Positions 1-6,198 of a DNA stretch of 6,226 bases are shown piece after piece. A model generated the notes under the pieces. The model was not told the DNA's origin and did no database searches. It saw only the letters and a program-made list of their open reading frames with translations. How positions within the stretch are numbered: position 1 is the stretch's first letter; the number at the start of each line of letters is the position of its first letter. The position numbers and the translations under genes were made by a program. Source of the stretch: Candidatus Oleimmundimicrobium americanum (GTDB lineage: Bacteria > Actinomycetota > Aquicultoria > UBA3085 > Oleimmundimicrobiaceae); contig DFBH01000064.1 of the NCBI GenBank assembly GCA_002366545.1, forward strand, positions 4,100-10,325. Reading direction: 5' to 3'.

Positions 1-50
1 ACGGAACACAAGCGATAAATTTAAAAAAATTATAACATAGAAGATAAAAT
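1..50 (+). other. Possible 3' tail of an unresolved upstream gene
   Basis: All three plus-strand frames stop within the first 40 bases (stops at 16-18, 33-35 and 38-40), so at most a few codons of an upstream gene are visible. The frame beginning at base 2 reads RNTSDKFKKIIT and then TAG. This weakly resembles the charged tail of S-adenosylmethionine synthetase (MetK), a frequent neighbour of priA in some lineages. Twelve residues are far too few to name a gene, so the assignment is a guess. No hairpin followed by a T-run is visible here, so no terminator for an upstream gene can be called. Confidence 0.25.
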
Positions 51-79
51 TTGGAAGAGTTGTTAAGTTAATATATGAT
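51..79 (+). promoter_or_regulatory. Candidate sigma-70/sigma-A promoter for the priA operon
   Basis: A -35-like TTGGAA (51-56, 4 of 6 matches to TTGACA) is separated by exactly 17 bases from a -10-like TATGAT (74-79, 5 of 6 matches to TATAAT). This predicts transcription starting near 86 and a leader of about 30 bases before priA. The spacing is optimal and the element sits between the last possible upstream stop (40) and the ribosome binding site. AT-rich DNA produces such matches by chance, so confidence is moderate. Confidence 0.42.
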
Positions 80-105
80 TAAAAAAGTTTTTTAAAGTAT
101 TTAAG

Positions 106-113
106 AGGAGAGG
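106..113 (+). promoter_or_regulatory. Ribosome binding site of priA, decides a TTG start
   Basis: AGGAGAGG is a strong purine-rich Shine-Dalgarno sequence. The AGGAG core ends 7 bases, and the GGAGAGG form 4 bases, before TTG at 118. There is no in-frame ATG or GTG near it, and the only nearby ATG (75-77) is in another frame. The site therefore supports TTG 118 as the start. Confidence 0.8.
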
Positions 114-117
114 TAGC

Positions 118-2565
118 TTGTCTAAGAAAATTGCACAAGTAATTGTTGATATTCCATCACAAAATGTAGATCACCCTTTTGAATACCTGGTGCCCTCAAA
201 CATTAAATCTCGTGTTGATATTGGCTCATCGGTGTTAATATCTTTTGGCTCACGCCTTCAACTGGGTTATGTTATCGGCTTTTGCAACAAGTCAACTATT
301 GCTTCTTTAAACCCAATCATCGATGTGATAGATGAAAAACCAATCTTTAACAAAGAAATGCTCAGTTTATGCTGCTGGGTCAAAGAACATTATTTATCCA
401 CTTTGAGTGAGTCTTTAAAACTTGCTTTTCCTCCGGGGAGAAGCAGGCATCTTAAACAAGAATTGACTTTGCTGAGCGGAAATGATGATAAATTGCTTAG
501 CGAACGTCAAAAAGAACTTTTAAATGTTATTGCAAACATGGGAGGAAAAGCAAAAATAGATGAAATTAAAAAGTATTTCTCGAAAGGGTTACCAAATTTA
601 ATTGGAAGTCTTGAAAGAAAGGGTTTTATAAAGAAAAAATATGTAATATCTAAACCACAAATAAATGCAAAAACGGAAGAATACGCCAGTTTAAATTTAT
701 CAATAGAAGACACAGCTAACATAGTTACCTCATTAATCAAGAAAGCTCCAAAACAAAGGAAGATACTTTCCCTTCTTTTAGAGGAAAGAACTGTGCCTGT
801 GCACGAACTTCTTTTGAGCACAGGCAGCTCTCGCCAATCCTTAAAATCTCTCATCAACAAAGGCATTGTGAAACTAAATGAAAAATCGATATTTCGAGAA
901 CCCGACTTTTTTTATCCGGAAAAAATCCCTTCTTCTTTAAAATTAACCGATGAACAGAGAAGAGCTCTTGAGCAAATAAAAATGGCCATTGACAAAGAAA
1001 CTTATGGAGTTCAACTTTTACAGGGAGTAACCGGGAGTGGGAAAACGGAAATTTATCTGCGGGCAATAGCCGATGTTTTAAACAAAAATAAGACCGCGAT
1101 AGTTCTGGTCCCCGAAATAGCATTAACCCCACAAACGGTTCACCGGTTTCGTTCACGTTTCGACGAAATGGTTGCTGTATTACATAGTGGTCTTAGTTTA
1201 GGAGAAAGATACGACCAATGGGAAAGAATCAAACAAGGCGATTGTAAGGTCGTTGTCGGCACGAGATCGGCTCTTTTTGCTCCGTTAAATAATCTGGGGC
1301 TCATTGTAATAGACGAGGAACACGAAACCACATATAAACAAAACGCCAATCCTCGCTATCATGCAAGAGAAGCTGCAAAAAAGAGAGCTCAATTAAATAA
1401 TGCTTTAGTAATTCTGGGTAGCGCGACGCCCAGTATAGAAAGTAAATATGAGGTTGAAAAAGAAAATTATGAACTTATAAAACTCACAAAAAGAGTCGAA
1501 AATAGAAAGTTTCCGGATATCGAGATAATTGATATGAGAAAAGAAACCAAAAAGGGGAATCGAGGGATATTTAGTTCTGTACTTTTGCAAGAAATGGAAA
1601 GATGTATAAATTCTAATAAAAAAATAATGTTGTTTTTAAATAGACGTGGTTACGCCGGCTTTACATTATGCAAAGACTGCGGCTTTGTTTTCAAATGCAA
1701 AAGATGTAATGTTTCTTTAGTTTACCACCTTAATAACGGAGTAATGCGTTGTCATCACTGTGGCTACACAACTTACTTGCCAAAGCTGTGTCCGAATTGC
1801 AAGAGTTATCGAATGGGGTATTTTGGCATCGGAACACAACGTGTCGAAAGTGAAATAAAAAGGATATATCCGGAAGTTCCGTTAATACGAATGGACGCAG
1901 ACACAACCATAAAGGGAGGCTCCCACCGAAAAAAAATAATTGCTTTTAAAAAACTGGATGTCGGGATACTTTTGGGGACACAGATGATTGCCAAGGGATT
2001 AGATTTTCCCGATGTTGCATTAATCGGCGTTATAAACGCAGATACAGCCTTAAATCTACCTGATTTTAGGGCCGGGGAACGAACCTTTCAACTTTTAATG
2101 CAGATAAGCGGCAGAGCGGGTAGGGGGGATTTCCCCGGTAAGGTTATTATACAAAGTTATTGTCCGGGCACATATGCCATCTCCGAAGTAAAAAAGGGTA
2201 CATACGATAATTTTTTTGAACAAGAGATAAAAATAAGAAAAGAGCTCAACTATCCACCGTTTTCTCAACTCATTAATATCTTGTTCTCAGGAAGTGAAGA
2301 AAAAACCGTAGTAGAGGTGGCTCACTCATTTAGTGAGCATTTCAACAAAATTAAAGGTAAAACATGGTTAGATAGTTGTCTTGGTCCAACTCCAGCTCCC
2401 CTTTCAAAAATTAAAAATAGGTATAGATGGCATTTAATTTTAAAAACAAATGACTCAACCTCTGCGGTAAAATTTTTAAGGGAAAACATGAAGAGCTTAA
2501 TTTCGAAGAAAAGTTCAAAAGATGTTAAAATATTAATAGACGTTGAACCAATTTGGACATTATAG
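118..2565 (+). CDS. priA: Primosomal protein N', replication restart helicase PriA
   Basis: PriA is a superfamily 2, 3'-to-5' DNA helicase that recognises abandoned replication forks and recruits the primosome. The 815-residue product has the full domain order. An N-terminal 3'-DNA-end-binding domain (about 1-105, with HPFEYLVP) is followed by a winged helix (about 123-178) and a second winged-helix-like segment (about 211-257). The helicase core has Walker A GVTGSGKT (303-310), DEEH (399-402), GSATPS (434-439), GTQMIAKGLDFPDV (620-633) and QISGRAGRG (662-670). Eight cysteines at 518, 521, 527, 530, 545, 548, 558 and 561 form the two zinc sites expected of PriA. At 815 residues it is longer than E. 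coli PriA (732) and close to B. subtilis PriA (about 805), consistent with the extra segment before the helicase core. The start is TTG with a strong ribosome binding site. It is first in the operon, 24 bases ahead of def, and nothing is missing. Confidence 0.97.
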   Translation: MSKKIAQVIVDIPSQNVDHPFEYLVPSNIKSRVDIGSSVLISFGSRLQLGYVIGFCNKSTIASLNPIIDVIDEKPIFNKEMLSLCCWVKEHYLSTLSESLKLAFPPGRSRHLKQELTLLSGNDDKLLSERQKELLNVIANMGGKAKIDEIKKYFSKGLPNLIGSLERKGFIKKKYVISKPQINAKTEEYASLNLSIEDTANIVTSLIKKAPKQRKILSLLLEERTVPVHELLLSTGSSRQSLKSLINKGIVKLNEKSIFREPDFFYPEKIPSSLKLTDEQRRALEQIKMAIDKETYGVQLLQGVTGSGKTEIYLRAIADVLNKNKTAIVLVPEIALTPQTVHRFRSRFDEMVAVLHSGLSLGERYDQWERIKQGDCKVVVGTRSALFAPLNNLGLIVIDEEHETTYKQNANPRYHAREAAKKRAQLNNALVILGSATPSIESKYEVEKENYELIKLTKRVENRKFPDIEIIDMRKETKKGNRGIFSSVLLQEMERCINSNKKIMLFLNRRGYAGFTLCKDCGFVFKCKRCNVSLVYHLNNGVMRCHHCGYTTYLPKLCPNCKSYRMGYFGIGTQRVESEIKRIYPEVPLIRMDADTTIKGGSHRKKIIAFKKLDVGILLGTQMIAKGLDFPDVALIGVINADTALNLPDFRAGERTFQLLMQISGRAGRGDFPGKVIIQSYCPGTYAISEVKKGTYDNFFEQEIKIRKELNYPPFSQLINILFSGSEEKTVVEVAHSFSEHFNKIKGKTWLDSCLGPTPAPLSKIKNRYRWHLILKTNDSTSAVKFLRENMKSLISKKSSKDVKILIDVEPIWTL

Positions 2566-2576
2566 CTTAAATTTTT

Positions 2577-2583
2577 AAAGGTG
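2577..2583 (+). promoter_or_regulatory. Ribosome binding site of def, decides ATG 2590 over GTG 2581
   Basis: AAAGGTG is a good Shine-Dalgarno match ending 6 bases before ATG 2590. An in-frame GTG at 2581 gives a longer reading, but it lies inside this site and would have no ribosome binding site of its own. The protein from 2590 begins MAVLKIRKFGD, the usual family start. Confidence 0.8.
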
Positions 2584-2589
2584 ATATTT

Positions 2590-3084
2590 ATGGCAGTATT
2601 AAAGATTAGAAAATTTGGAGACCTTATTCTCAAAGAAAAATGCATACAAATAGCTAATATTGATTACGAACTGGAAGAACTCGTAAAAAATATGGCAAAA
2701 ACAATGTATGAAGCACCGGGCATCGGGCTTGCCGCCTCCCAAGTAGGAGTTCTTAAGCAGCTATTTATTTGCGATATTGGAGATGGTCTTCAAGTTTACG
2801 TAAACCCAAAAATCCTTGCTATAGAGGGGGAGGACACAGATGAAGAGGGGTGTCTAAGTGTCCCCGGCATAAACGTTCCCGTAAAGCGTGCAAAAAAGAT
2901 AAAGGTTGTTGCTTTAAACATGAACAAGAAGAAGGTGGCCTTTGTTGCCGACAATTTATTATTGGCTCGGGCCATTCAGCATGAGATTGACCATTTACAC
3001 GGAATAATCATCTTAGATCGAACTGATAGCGAAAACAGAAGAAGAGCCCTTAGCGAGCTCAACGAAAACGCAAAAAGAAATTAA
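2590..3084 (+). CDS. def: Peptide deformylase
   Basis: This metalloenzyme removes the formyl group from the N-terminal formyl-methionine of nascent proteins at the ribosome exit. From ATG 2590 it is 164 residues, a normal bacterial length. All three signature motifs are present: GIGLAASQ (44-51), EGCLSVP (86-92, metal ligand Cys88) and QHEIDHL (130-136, metal ligands His131 and His135, catalytic Glu132). These match E. coli Cys90, His132, His136 and Glu133. The N-terminus MAVLKIRKFGD and the DRTDSENRRRALSEL-type helical tail are typical. It lies 24 bases after priA and 13 bases before fmt, whose product adds the group this enzyme removes. It is almost certainly co-transcribed with both. No unusual substitutions were seen in the motifs. 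Confidence 0.96.
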   Translation: MAVLKIRKFGDLILKEKCIQIANIDYELEELVKNMAKTMYEAPGIGLAASQVGVLKQLFICDIGDGLQVYVNPKILAIEGEDTDEEGCLSVPGINVPVKRAKKIKVVALNMNKKKVAFVADNLLLARAIQHEIDHLHGIIILDRTDSENRRRALSELNENAKRN

Positions 3085-3086
3085 TT

Positions 3087-3091
3087 GGAGG
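3087..3091 (+). promoter_or_regulatory. Ribosome binding site of fmt, decides a TTG start
   Basis: GGAGG lies in the 13-base gap after the def stop, with 6 bases to TTG 3098. The next in-frame ATG (3113) is Met6 of the conserved opening RIIFMGTP and would delete the first beta strand. TTG 3098 is therefore favoured. Confidence 0.82.
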
Positions 3092-3097
3092 AAGTTT

Positions 3098-4030
3098 TTG
3101 AGAATAATCTTCATGGGAACCCCGCAATTTGCAACACCATCGCTTAACGCCTTATTGAAATCCCAACATCAAGTTGTAGCCGTGATAACACAACCTGACC
3201 GACCGAAAGGGAGGTACTTAAATTTAAAACCTTCTTCTGTAAAAAAGGTTGCATTAAAACATGGAATCCCCGTACTTCAGCCGCCAAATTTAAAAAATGA
3301 AGATTTTAAAAAAACGATAATCAAACTTAATCCTGACATAGTTGTTGTGGTTGCTTTCGGGCAATTGATCCCACCTTGGTTGTTATCTTTGTCTAAACAC
3401 GGTTGCGTAAACATTCACCCATCTCTTTTACCCAAATATAGAGGCGCAGCCCCAATTCAGAGGGCAGTTATAGACGGCTGTGCCGAAACGGGCATAACGA
3501 TAATGCTTATGGATGAAGGTCTTGATACAGGTGACATTTTATTGCAAAAAAAAGTACCGGTTTTTAGTCAAGAAACAGCTGGAGAACTTCACGATAAACT
3601 TGCTAATTTAAGTCCCGACTTACTTTTAAAAACAATACAGGGACTCGATTCTAAAACAATTAAACCTATAAGACAAAATGACGCTGAAGCGAGTTTTGCT
3701 CCAAAGATAGAAAAAAATGATGCCAAAATAAATTGGGATAATTCAGCCCAAGAGATTAAAAATCTTATTCGAGCTTTAAATCCAATCCCCGGAGCTTATT
3801 TTCTTTTTAAAAATAAACGTTTAAAAGTTTTTAAATCCGAGGAAGTAGGAGAGGAATCTTTATCACCCCCCGGGACAATCACCGAAATCAAAAAAGGCAT
3901 CGGTTTTAAAGTCTGCTGTGGAAGCAATTCTCTTTTAATTCTTCATGTTCAGCCTGAGGGTAAAAAAATTATGACTGCAAGCGAATTTTCTCGAGGCTAT
4001 CAAATAAAAAAGGGAGATGTGCTTGGGTAG
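3098..4030 (+). CDS. fmt: Methionyl-tRNA formyltransferase
   Basis: Fmt transfers a formyl group from 10-formyltetrahydrofolate to initiator Met-tRNA in the cytoplasm, making the fMet-tRNA used for initiation. The 310-residue product is close to the usual 310-315. The N-terminal Rossmann-type catalytic domain (about 1-200) opens with RIIFMGTPQFA. It holds the tRNA-contacting loop TQPDRPKGRY (31-40), in which Arg39 aligns with E. coli Arg42, and SLLPKYRGAAPIQR (109-122). The catalytic triad is Asn105, His107 and Asp143, equivalent to E. coli Asn108, His110 and Asp146. The C-terminal tRNA-binding barrel domain spans about 205-305 (INWDNSAQEI, LIRALNPIPGAYF). Where E. coli has GRGKKL the loop here reads GRYLNL, an ordinary kind of variation. 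It starts with TTG behind a strong Shine-Dalgarno sequence, and its stop shares one base with the rsmB start. It is functionally paired with def. Confidence 0.97.
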   Translation: MRIIFMGTPQFATPSLNALLKSQHQVVAVITQPDRPKGRYLNLKPSSVKKVALKHGIPVLQPPNLKNEDFKKTIIKLNPDIVVVVAFGQLIPPWLLSLSKHGCVNIHPSLLPKYRGAAPIQRAVIDGCAETGITIMLMDEGLDTGDILLQKKVPVFSQETAGELHDKLANLSPDLLLKTIQGLDSKTIKPIRQNDAEASFAPKIEKNDAKINWDNSAQEIKNLIRALNPIPGAYFLFKNKRLKVFKSEEVGEESLSPPGTITEIKKGIGFKVCCGSNSLLILHVQPEGKKIMTASEFSRGYQIKKGDVLG

Positions 4031-4032
4031 TG
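4011..4032 (+). promoter_or_regulatory. Stop-start overlap coupling rsmB to fmt
   Basis: The fmt stop TAG (4028-4030) and the rsmB start GTG (4030-4032) share the G, giving TAGTG. The nearest purine-rich Shine-Dalgarno candidate, AGGGAG (4011-4016), ends 13 bases before the GTG, farther than ideal. This arrangement suggests that rsmB is translated largely by ribosomes that have just finished fmt. The overlap is read directly; the coupling is inferred. Confidence 0.55.
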
Positions 4033-5370
4033 CCGATAACCGCTAGAGAATTGACTTTAAATATTATTATGGAAGTTCATCAAAACAAAAGTTACGTAAA
4101 TTTTCTTTTGCCCGAAAAATTAGAAAAAAGTCAGCTTTCAAAATTAGATAGAGCTTTAACAACGGAGCTTGTTTGCGGTGTTCTTAGAATGGAGGGGACT
4201 ATTGATTGGATTTTATCTCAATTTTCCTCTCGAAAAATAGATAAAATCCTCCCTGAAGTCCTTGATATTTTAAGGATTGGGATTTATCAACTTATTTACC
4301 TAAACAAGATTCCTCCTCATGCTGTTATCGATGAATCCGTGAAACTCGCAAAGAAAAATTTTCATCAAGGTGTGGCAAATTTTGTAAATGGTATTCTTCG
4401 GACGATTAATCGAGAAAAAAATAAAATAGTTTATCCGCGGAAGGAAGATAATCTTATTGATTACATCTCGGTTAAATACTCTCATCCTAAATGGCTGGTT
4501 CAAAAATGGATAAGTGAGCTTGGGCCCGAAGAGACAGAGGATTTATGTAAGGCAAACAATGTTCGGCCCAAGCTAAAATTAAGAACAAACCTTATAAAAA
4601 TCACCCCGGACAAATTAGCAAACTTGCTTAAAAAAAGGGGCATTATAACGACTTCCGGCAGTTTCCTCGACGAGTGCTTGATGGTGGTTGAAGGATTTAA
4701 TTTGGCCAGCCTAAGAGAATTTAAAGAAGGCTTCTTCTTTATCCAAGGAGAAAGTTCAATGTTGGTTTCCCGTATTGTGAATCCCAAAGCAGGCGATACG
4801 ATCCTCGATATTTGTGCTGCTCCCGGTGGAAAAACTACCCACTTGGCAGAAATTATGAAAAATCAAGGGCAGATAATAGCCGTTGATCTCCACCGAAATC
4901 GCCTAAAACTTCTTGAGGACTCTTGTAAAAGAATGGGAATTAAAATTGCTGTCCCCGTTCAGGCTGATGCCACAAAATTAGGTGAAACAATAAATAAGCC
5001 GGTTGATAAAGTCCTTCTTGATGCTCCTTGTTCTGGTCTTGGAACTCTGGCCAAACGGCCCGATGCCCGGTGGCAAAAAAGTCTCCGGCAAATTAAAGAG
5101 CTTGCCGTTTTACAGCAAAAATTGCTCAAGTCAGCCTCGAGCTTTGTAAAATGCGGGGGGAGTCTCGTTTATTCAGTTTGCACTATATCAAAAGAAGAAA
5201 CTATCGATACCATAAATTTTTTTCTGCATGAGCATCCGGAATTTAAACTTGAGGATATTAACAGCCAACTGCCTTTATCATTAAAATCAAAAAATAAATG
5301 GTTACAGCTTTTACCCAATGAGCATCAGACCGACGGAATGTTCATAGCAGGTTTAATTCGTACCGAGTAA
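4030..5370 (+). CDS. rsmB: 16S rRNA (cytosine-967-C5) methyltransferase RsmB (Sun/Fmu)
   Basis: RsmB uses S-adenosylmethionine to methylate C5 of cytosine 967 (E. coli numbering) in 16S rRNA. The 446-residue product has a NusB-like RNA-binding domain (about 1-130, with ARELTLNI, HAVIDESVKLAK and FVNGILR). A linker follows, then the Rossmann-fold methyltransferase domain (about 235-446). The SAM-binding motif is LDICAAPGGKT (259-269), with acidic Asp286 in the next strand. DAPCSGLGTL (331-340) holds Cys334 and YSVCTISKEE (381-390) holds Cys384. These correspond to E. coli Cys325 (product release) and Cys389 (nucleophile). The NusB-like domain separates it from other m5C methyltransferases such as RsmF. 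The start is GTG overlapping the fmt stop; the next ATG (Met14) would cut into the conserved first helix. Motifs are complete. Confidence 0.95.
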   Translation: MPITARELTLNIIMEVHQNKSYVNFLLPEKLEKSQLSKLDRALTTELVCGVLRMEGTIDWILSQFSSRKIDKILPEVLDILRIGIYQLIYLNKIPPHAVIDESVKLAKKNFHQGVANFVNGILRTINREKNKIVYPRKEDNLIDYISVKYSHPKWLVQKWISELGPEETEDLCKANNVRPKLKLRTNLIKITPDKLANLLKKRGIITTSGSFLDECLMVVEGFNLASLREFKEGFFFIQGESSMLVSRIVNPKAGDTILDICAAPGGKTTHLAEIMKNQGQIIAVDLHRNRLKLLEDSCKRMGIKIAVPVQADATKLGETINKPVDKVLLDAPCSGLGTLAKRPDARWQKSLRQIKELAVLQQKLLKSASSFVKCGGSLVYSVCTISKEETIDTINFFLHEHPEFKLEDINSQLPLSLKSKNKWLQLLPNEHQTDGMFIAGLIRTE

Positions 5371-5387
5371 ACTGCTTATTTCCTTAT

Positions 5388-5417
5388 TAACATTGAAGAT
5401 GACTTGTTGCAATGTTA
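5388..5417. repeat. 8-bp dyad TAACATTG-N14-CAATGTTA upstream of rpe
   Basis: The arms TAACATTG (5388-5395) and CAATGTTA (5410-5417) are perfect reverse complements separated by 14 bases (22 bases between arm centres). The left arm covers the first half of the candidate -35 and the right arm runs into the candidate -10 of the rpe promoter. That is where an operator for a dimeric repressor would sit. It is not followed by a T-run, so it does not look like a terminator for rsmB. The dyad is certain; a regulatory role is inferred and no matching regulator family is recognised. Confidence 0.55.
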
Positions 5418-5421
5418 CAAT
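5393..5421 (+). promoter_or_regulatory. Candidate promoter for rpe
   Basis: TTGAAG (5393-5398, 4 of 6 matches to TTGACA) and TACAAT (5416-5421, 5 of 6 to TATAAT) are separated by 17 bases. Transcription would start near 5428, about 24 bases before rpe. The 81-base gap ahead of rpe, against 24, 13 and -1 for the preceding junctions, fits a separate or additional promoter. Read-through from the upstream operon is still possible because no terminator is visible in the gap. Confidence 0.45.
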
Positions 5422-5437
5422 CTACCTACCCTTTGTT

Positions 5438-5445
5438 AGGAAAGG
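5438..5445 (+). promoter_or_regulatory. Ribosome binding site of rpe
   Basis: AGGAAAGG ends 6 bases before ATG 5452. The AAAGG part (5441-5445) can pair with CCTTT (5430-5434) across a 6-base loop. This is a weak 5-bp hairpin that could modestly hide the site; whether it matters is unknown. Confidence 0.7.
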
Positions 5446-5451
5446 AAAGTA

Positions 5452-6117
5452 ATGAGAAAAGTTAAGATTGCTCCATCAATTTTATCGGCAAATTTTGCAA
5501 AGTTAGGGGAAGATGTAAAACTCGCCGAATGTGGCGGTGCAGATTATATTCACATTGACGTAATGGATGGCCATTTTGTTCCCAACATAACCATAGGCCC
5601 ACAGGTTGTAAAATCTTTAAGTAATGAAACATCTATTCCATTAGACGTTCACTTGATGATTGAAAATCCTGAGTTCTTTATCGATGATTTTATTGCTGCG
5701 GGTAGCGATTTATTATCGATTCATTTAGAAGCCTGCAGACACCTTCATCGAGTTATTCAAAAGATAAAATCATATCCAAATATAAAAGTCGGCGTTGCTT
5801 TAAATCCCGCAACCGCACTTACTAATTTAGTAAACGTTTTAAGCGAAATTGATTTTGTTTTAATTATGTCTGTAAATCCCGGGCTTGGCGGCCAAGAGCT
5901 TATCCCTCAAATGATCGATAAAATCAAGTTTCTAAAAAATATCATCAGGGAGAGAAATCTACCGGTTGAAATTGAAGTTGACGGAGGAATTGATGCCAAC
6001 AACGCAAAAAAAATATTTGAAGCAGGAGCCGATATATTGGTTGCCGGCTCTTCGGTTTTTTGTAAAGGCGATGTGAAAAAAGCAATTACCGATTTAAGAG
6101 AAGCCACCACAGGTTAA
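5452..6117 (+). CDS. rpe: Ribulose-phosphate 3-epimerase
   Basis: Rpe interconverts D-ribulose 5-phosphate and D-xylulose 5-phosphate in the pentose phosphate pathway. The 221-residue product is a complete single-domain TIM barrel of usual length. Family motifs run in order: IAPSILSANFAKL (6-18), HIDVMDGHFVPN (34-45), LDVHLMIENPE (64-74), VNPGLGGQ (141-148) and EVDGGI (175-180). The metal ligands are His34, Asp36, His67 and Asp177, and the two aspartates also act as acid-base catalysts. The AGAD-LVAGSSVF stretch (191-203) forms the phosphate-binding end. The only departure noticed is Leu145 where VNPGFGGQ is commonest. The start ATG has a good ribosome binding site. It follows rsmB by 81 bases and probably has its own promoter. 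Sequence alone does not rule out activity on a related 3-epimer such as allulose phosphate, but the motifs favour Rpe. Confidence 0.96.
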   Translation: MRKVKIAPSILSANFAKLGEDVKLAECGGADYIHIDVMDGHFVPNITIGPQVVKSLSNETSIPLDVHLMIENPEFFIDDFIAAGSDLLSIHLEACRHLHRVIQKIKSYPNIKVGVALNPATALTNLVNVLSEIDFVLIMSVNPGLGGQELIPQMIDKIKFLKNIIRERNLPVEIEVDGGIDANNAKKIFEAGADILVAGSSVFCKGDVKKAITDLREATTG

Positions 6118-6133
6118 TGAATAAGTTCAGATA

Positions 6134-6198
6134 CATATGCAACATCGATAGATTAAAATAGTTGGTATTTAATCTACCACATAGAGAGGTTGCATATG
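6134..6198. repeat. Nested inverted repeat (10-bp outer arm, 9-bp inner arm)
   Basis: The outer arms CATATGCAAC (6134-6143) and GTTGCATATG (6189-6198) are perfect reverse complements. Inside them, TAGATTAAA (6149-6157) and TTTAATCTA (6168-6176) are also perfect reverse complements, closing a 10-base loop (6158-6167). The internal loop is asymmetric: 5 bases (6144-6148) on the left and 12 (6177-6188) on the right. As RNA this makes a two-stem hairpin with an unpaired purine-rich AGAGAG strand. Two coaxial perfect stems in 65 bases are unlikely by chance. Neither strand shows the T-run of an intrinsic terminator. Function is unknown. Confidence 0.7.

Noticed and set aside
79..95. Palindrome TTAAAAAAGTTTTTTAA upstream of priA considered as a terminator
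   Set aside because: It is made only of A-T pairs with a 1-base loop, lies downstream of the candidate promoter and just before the priA ribosome binding site, and has no GC stem.
507..1994. Several long open frames on the minus strand opposite priA (also opposite def, rsmB and rpe)
   Set aside because: They lie antisense to strongly supported genes, show no recognisable motifs and have low-complexity, Phe- and Ser-rich translations typical of the reverse complement of AT-rich genes.
2320..2338. Perfect 7-bp hairpin GCTCACT / AGTGAGC with a 5-base loop near the end of priA
   Set aside because: It is inside conserved coding sequence, is not followed by a T-run, and is short enough to occur by chance.
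2581..2589. In-frame GTG start giving def three extra residues
   Set aside because: The GTG is part of the Shine-Dalgarno AAAGGTG that serves ATG 2590, and the family begins at MAVLKIRK.
3546..3553. Run of eight A residues in fmt as a programmed frameshift site
   Set aside because: The frame is continuous through it and encodes the normal Fmt sequence; no alternative product or stimulatory structure is evident.
6134..6198. Nested inverted repeat read as an intrinsic terminator for rpe
   Set aside because: The 3' arm is followed by AAAAGGG on the plus strand and by TATCTGAAC on the minus strand, so neither direction has the required T-run.
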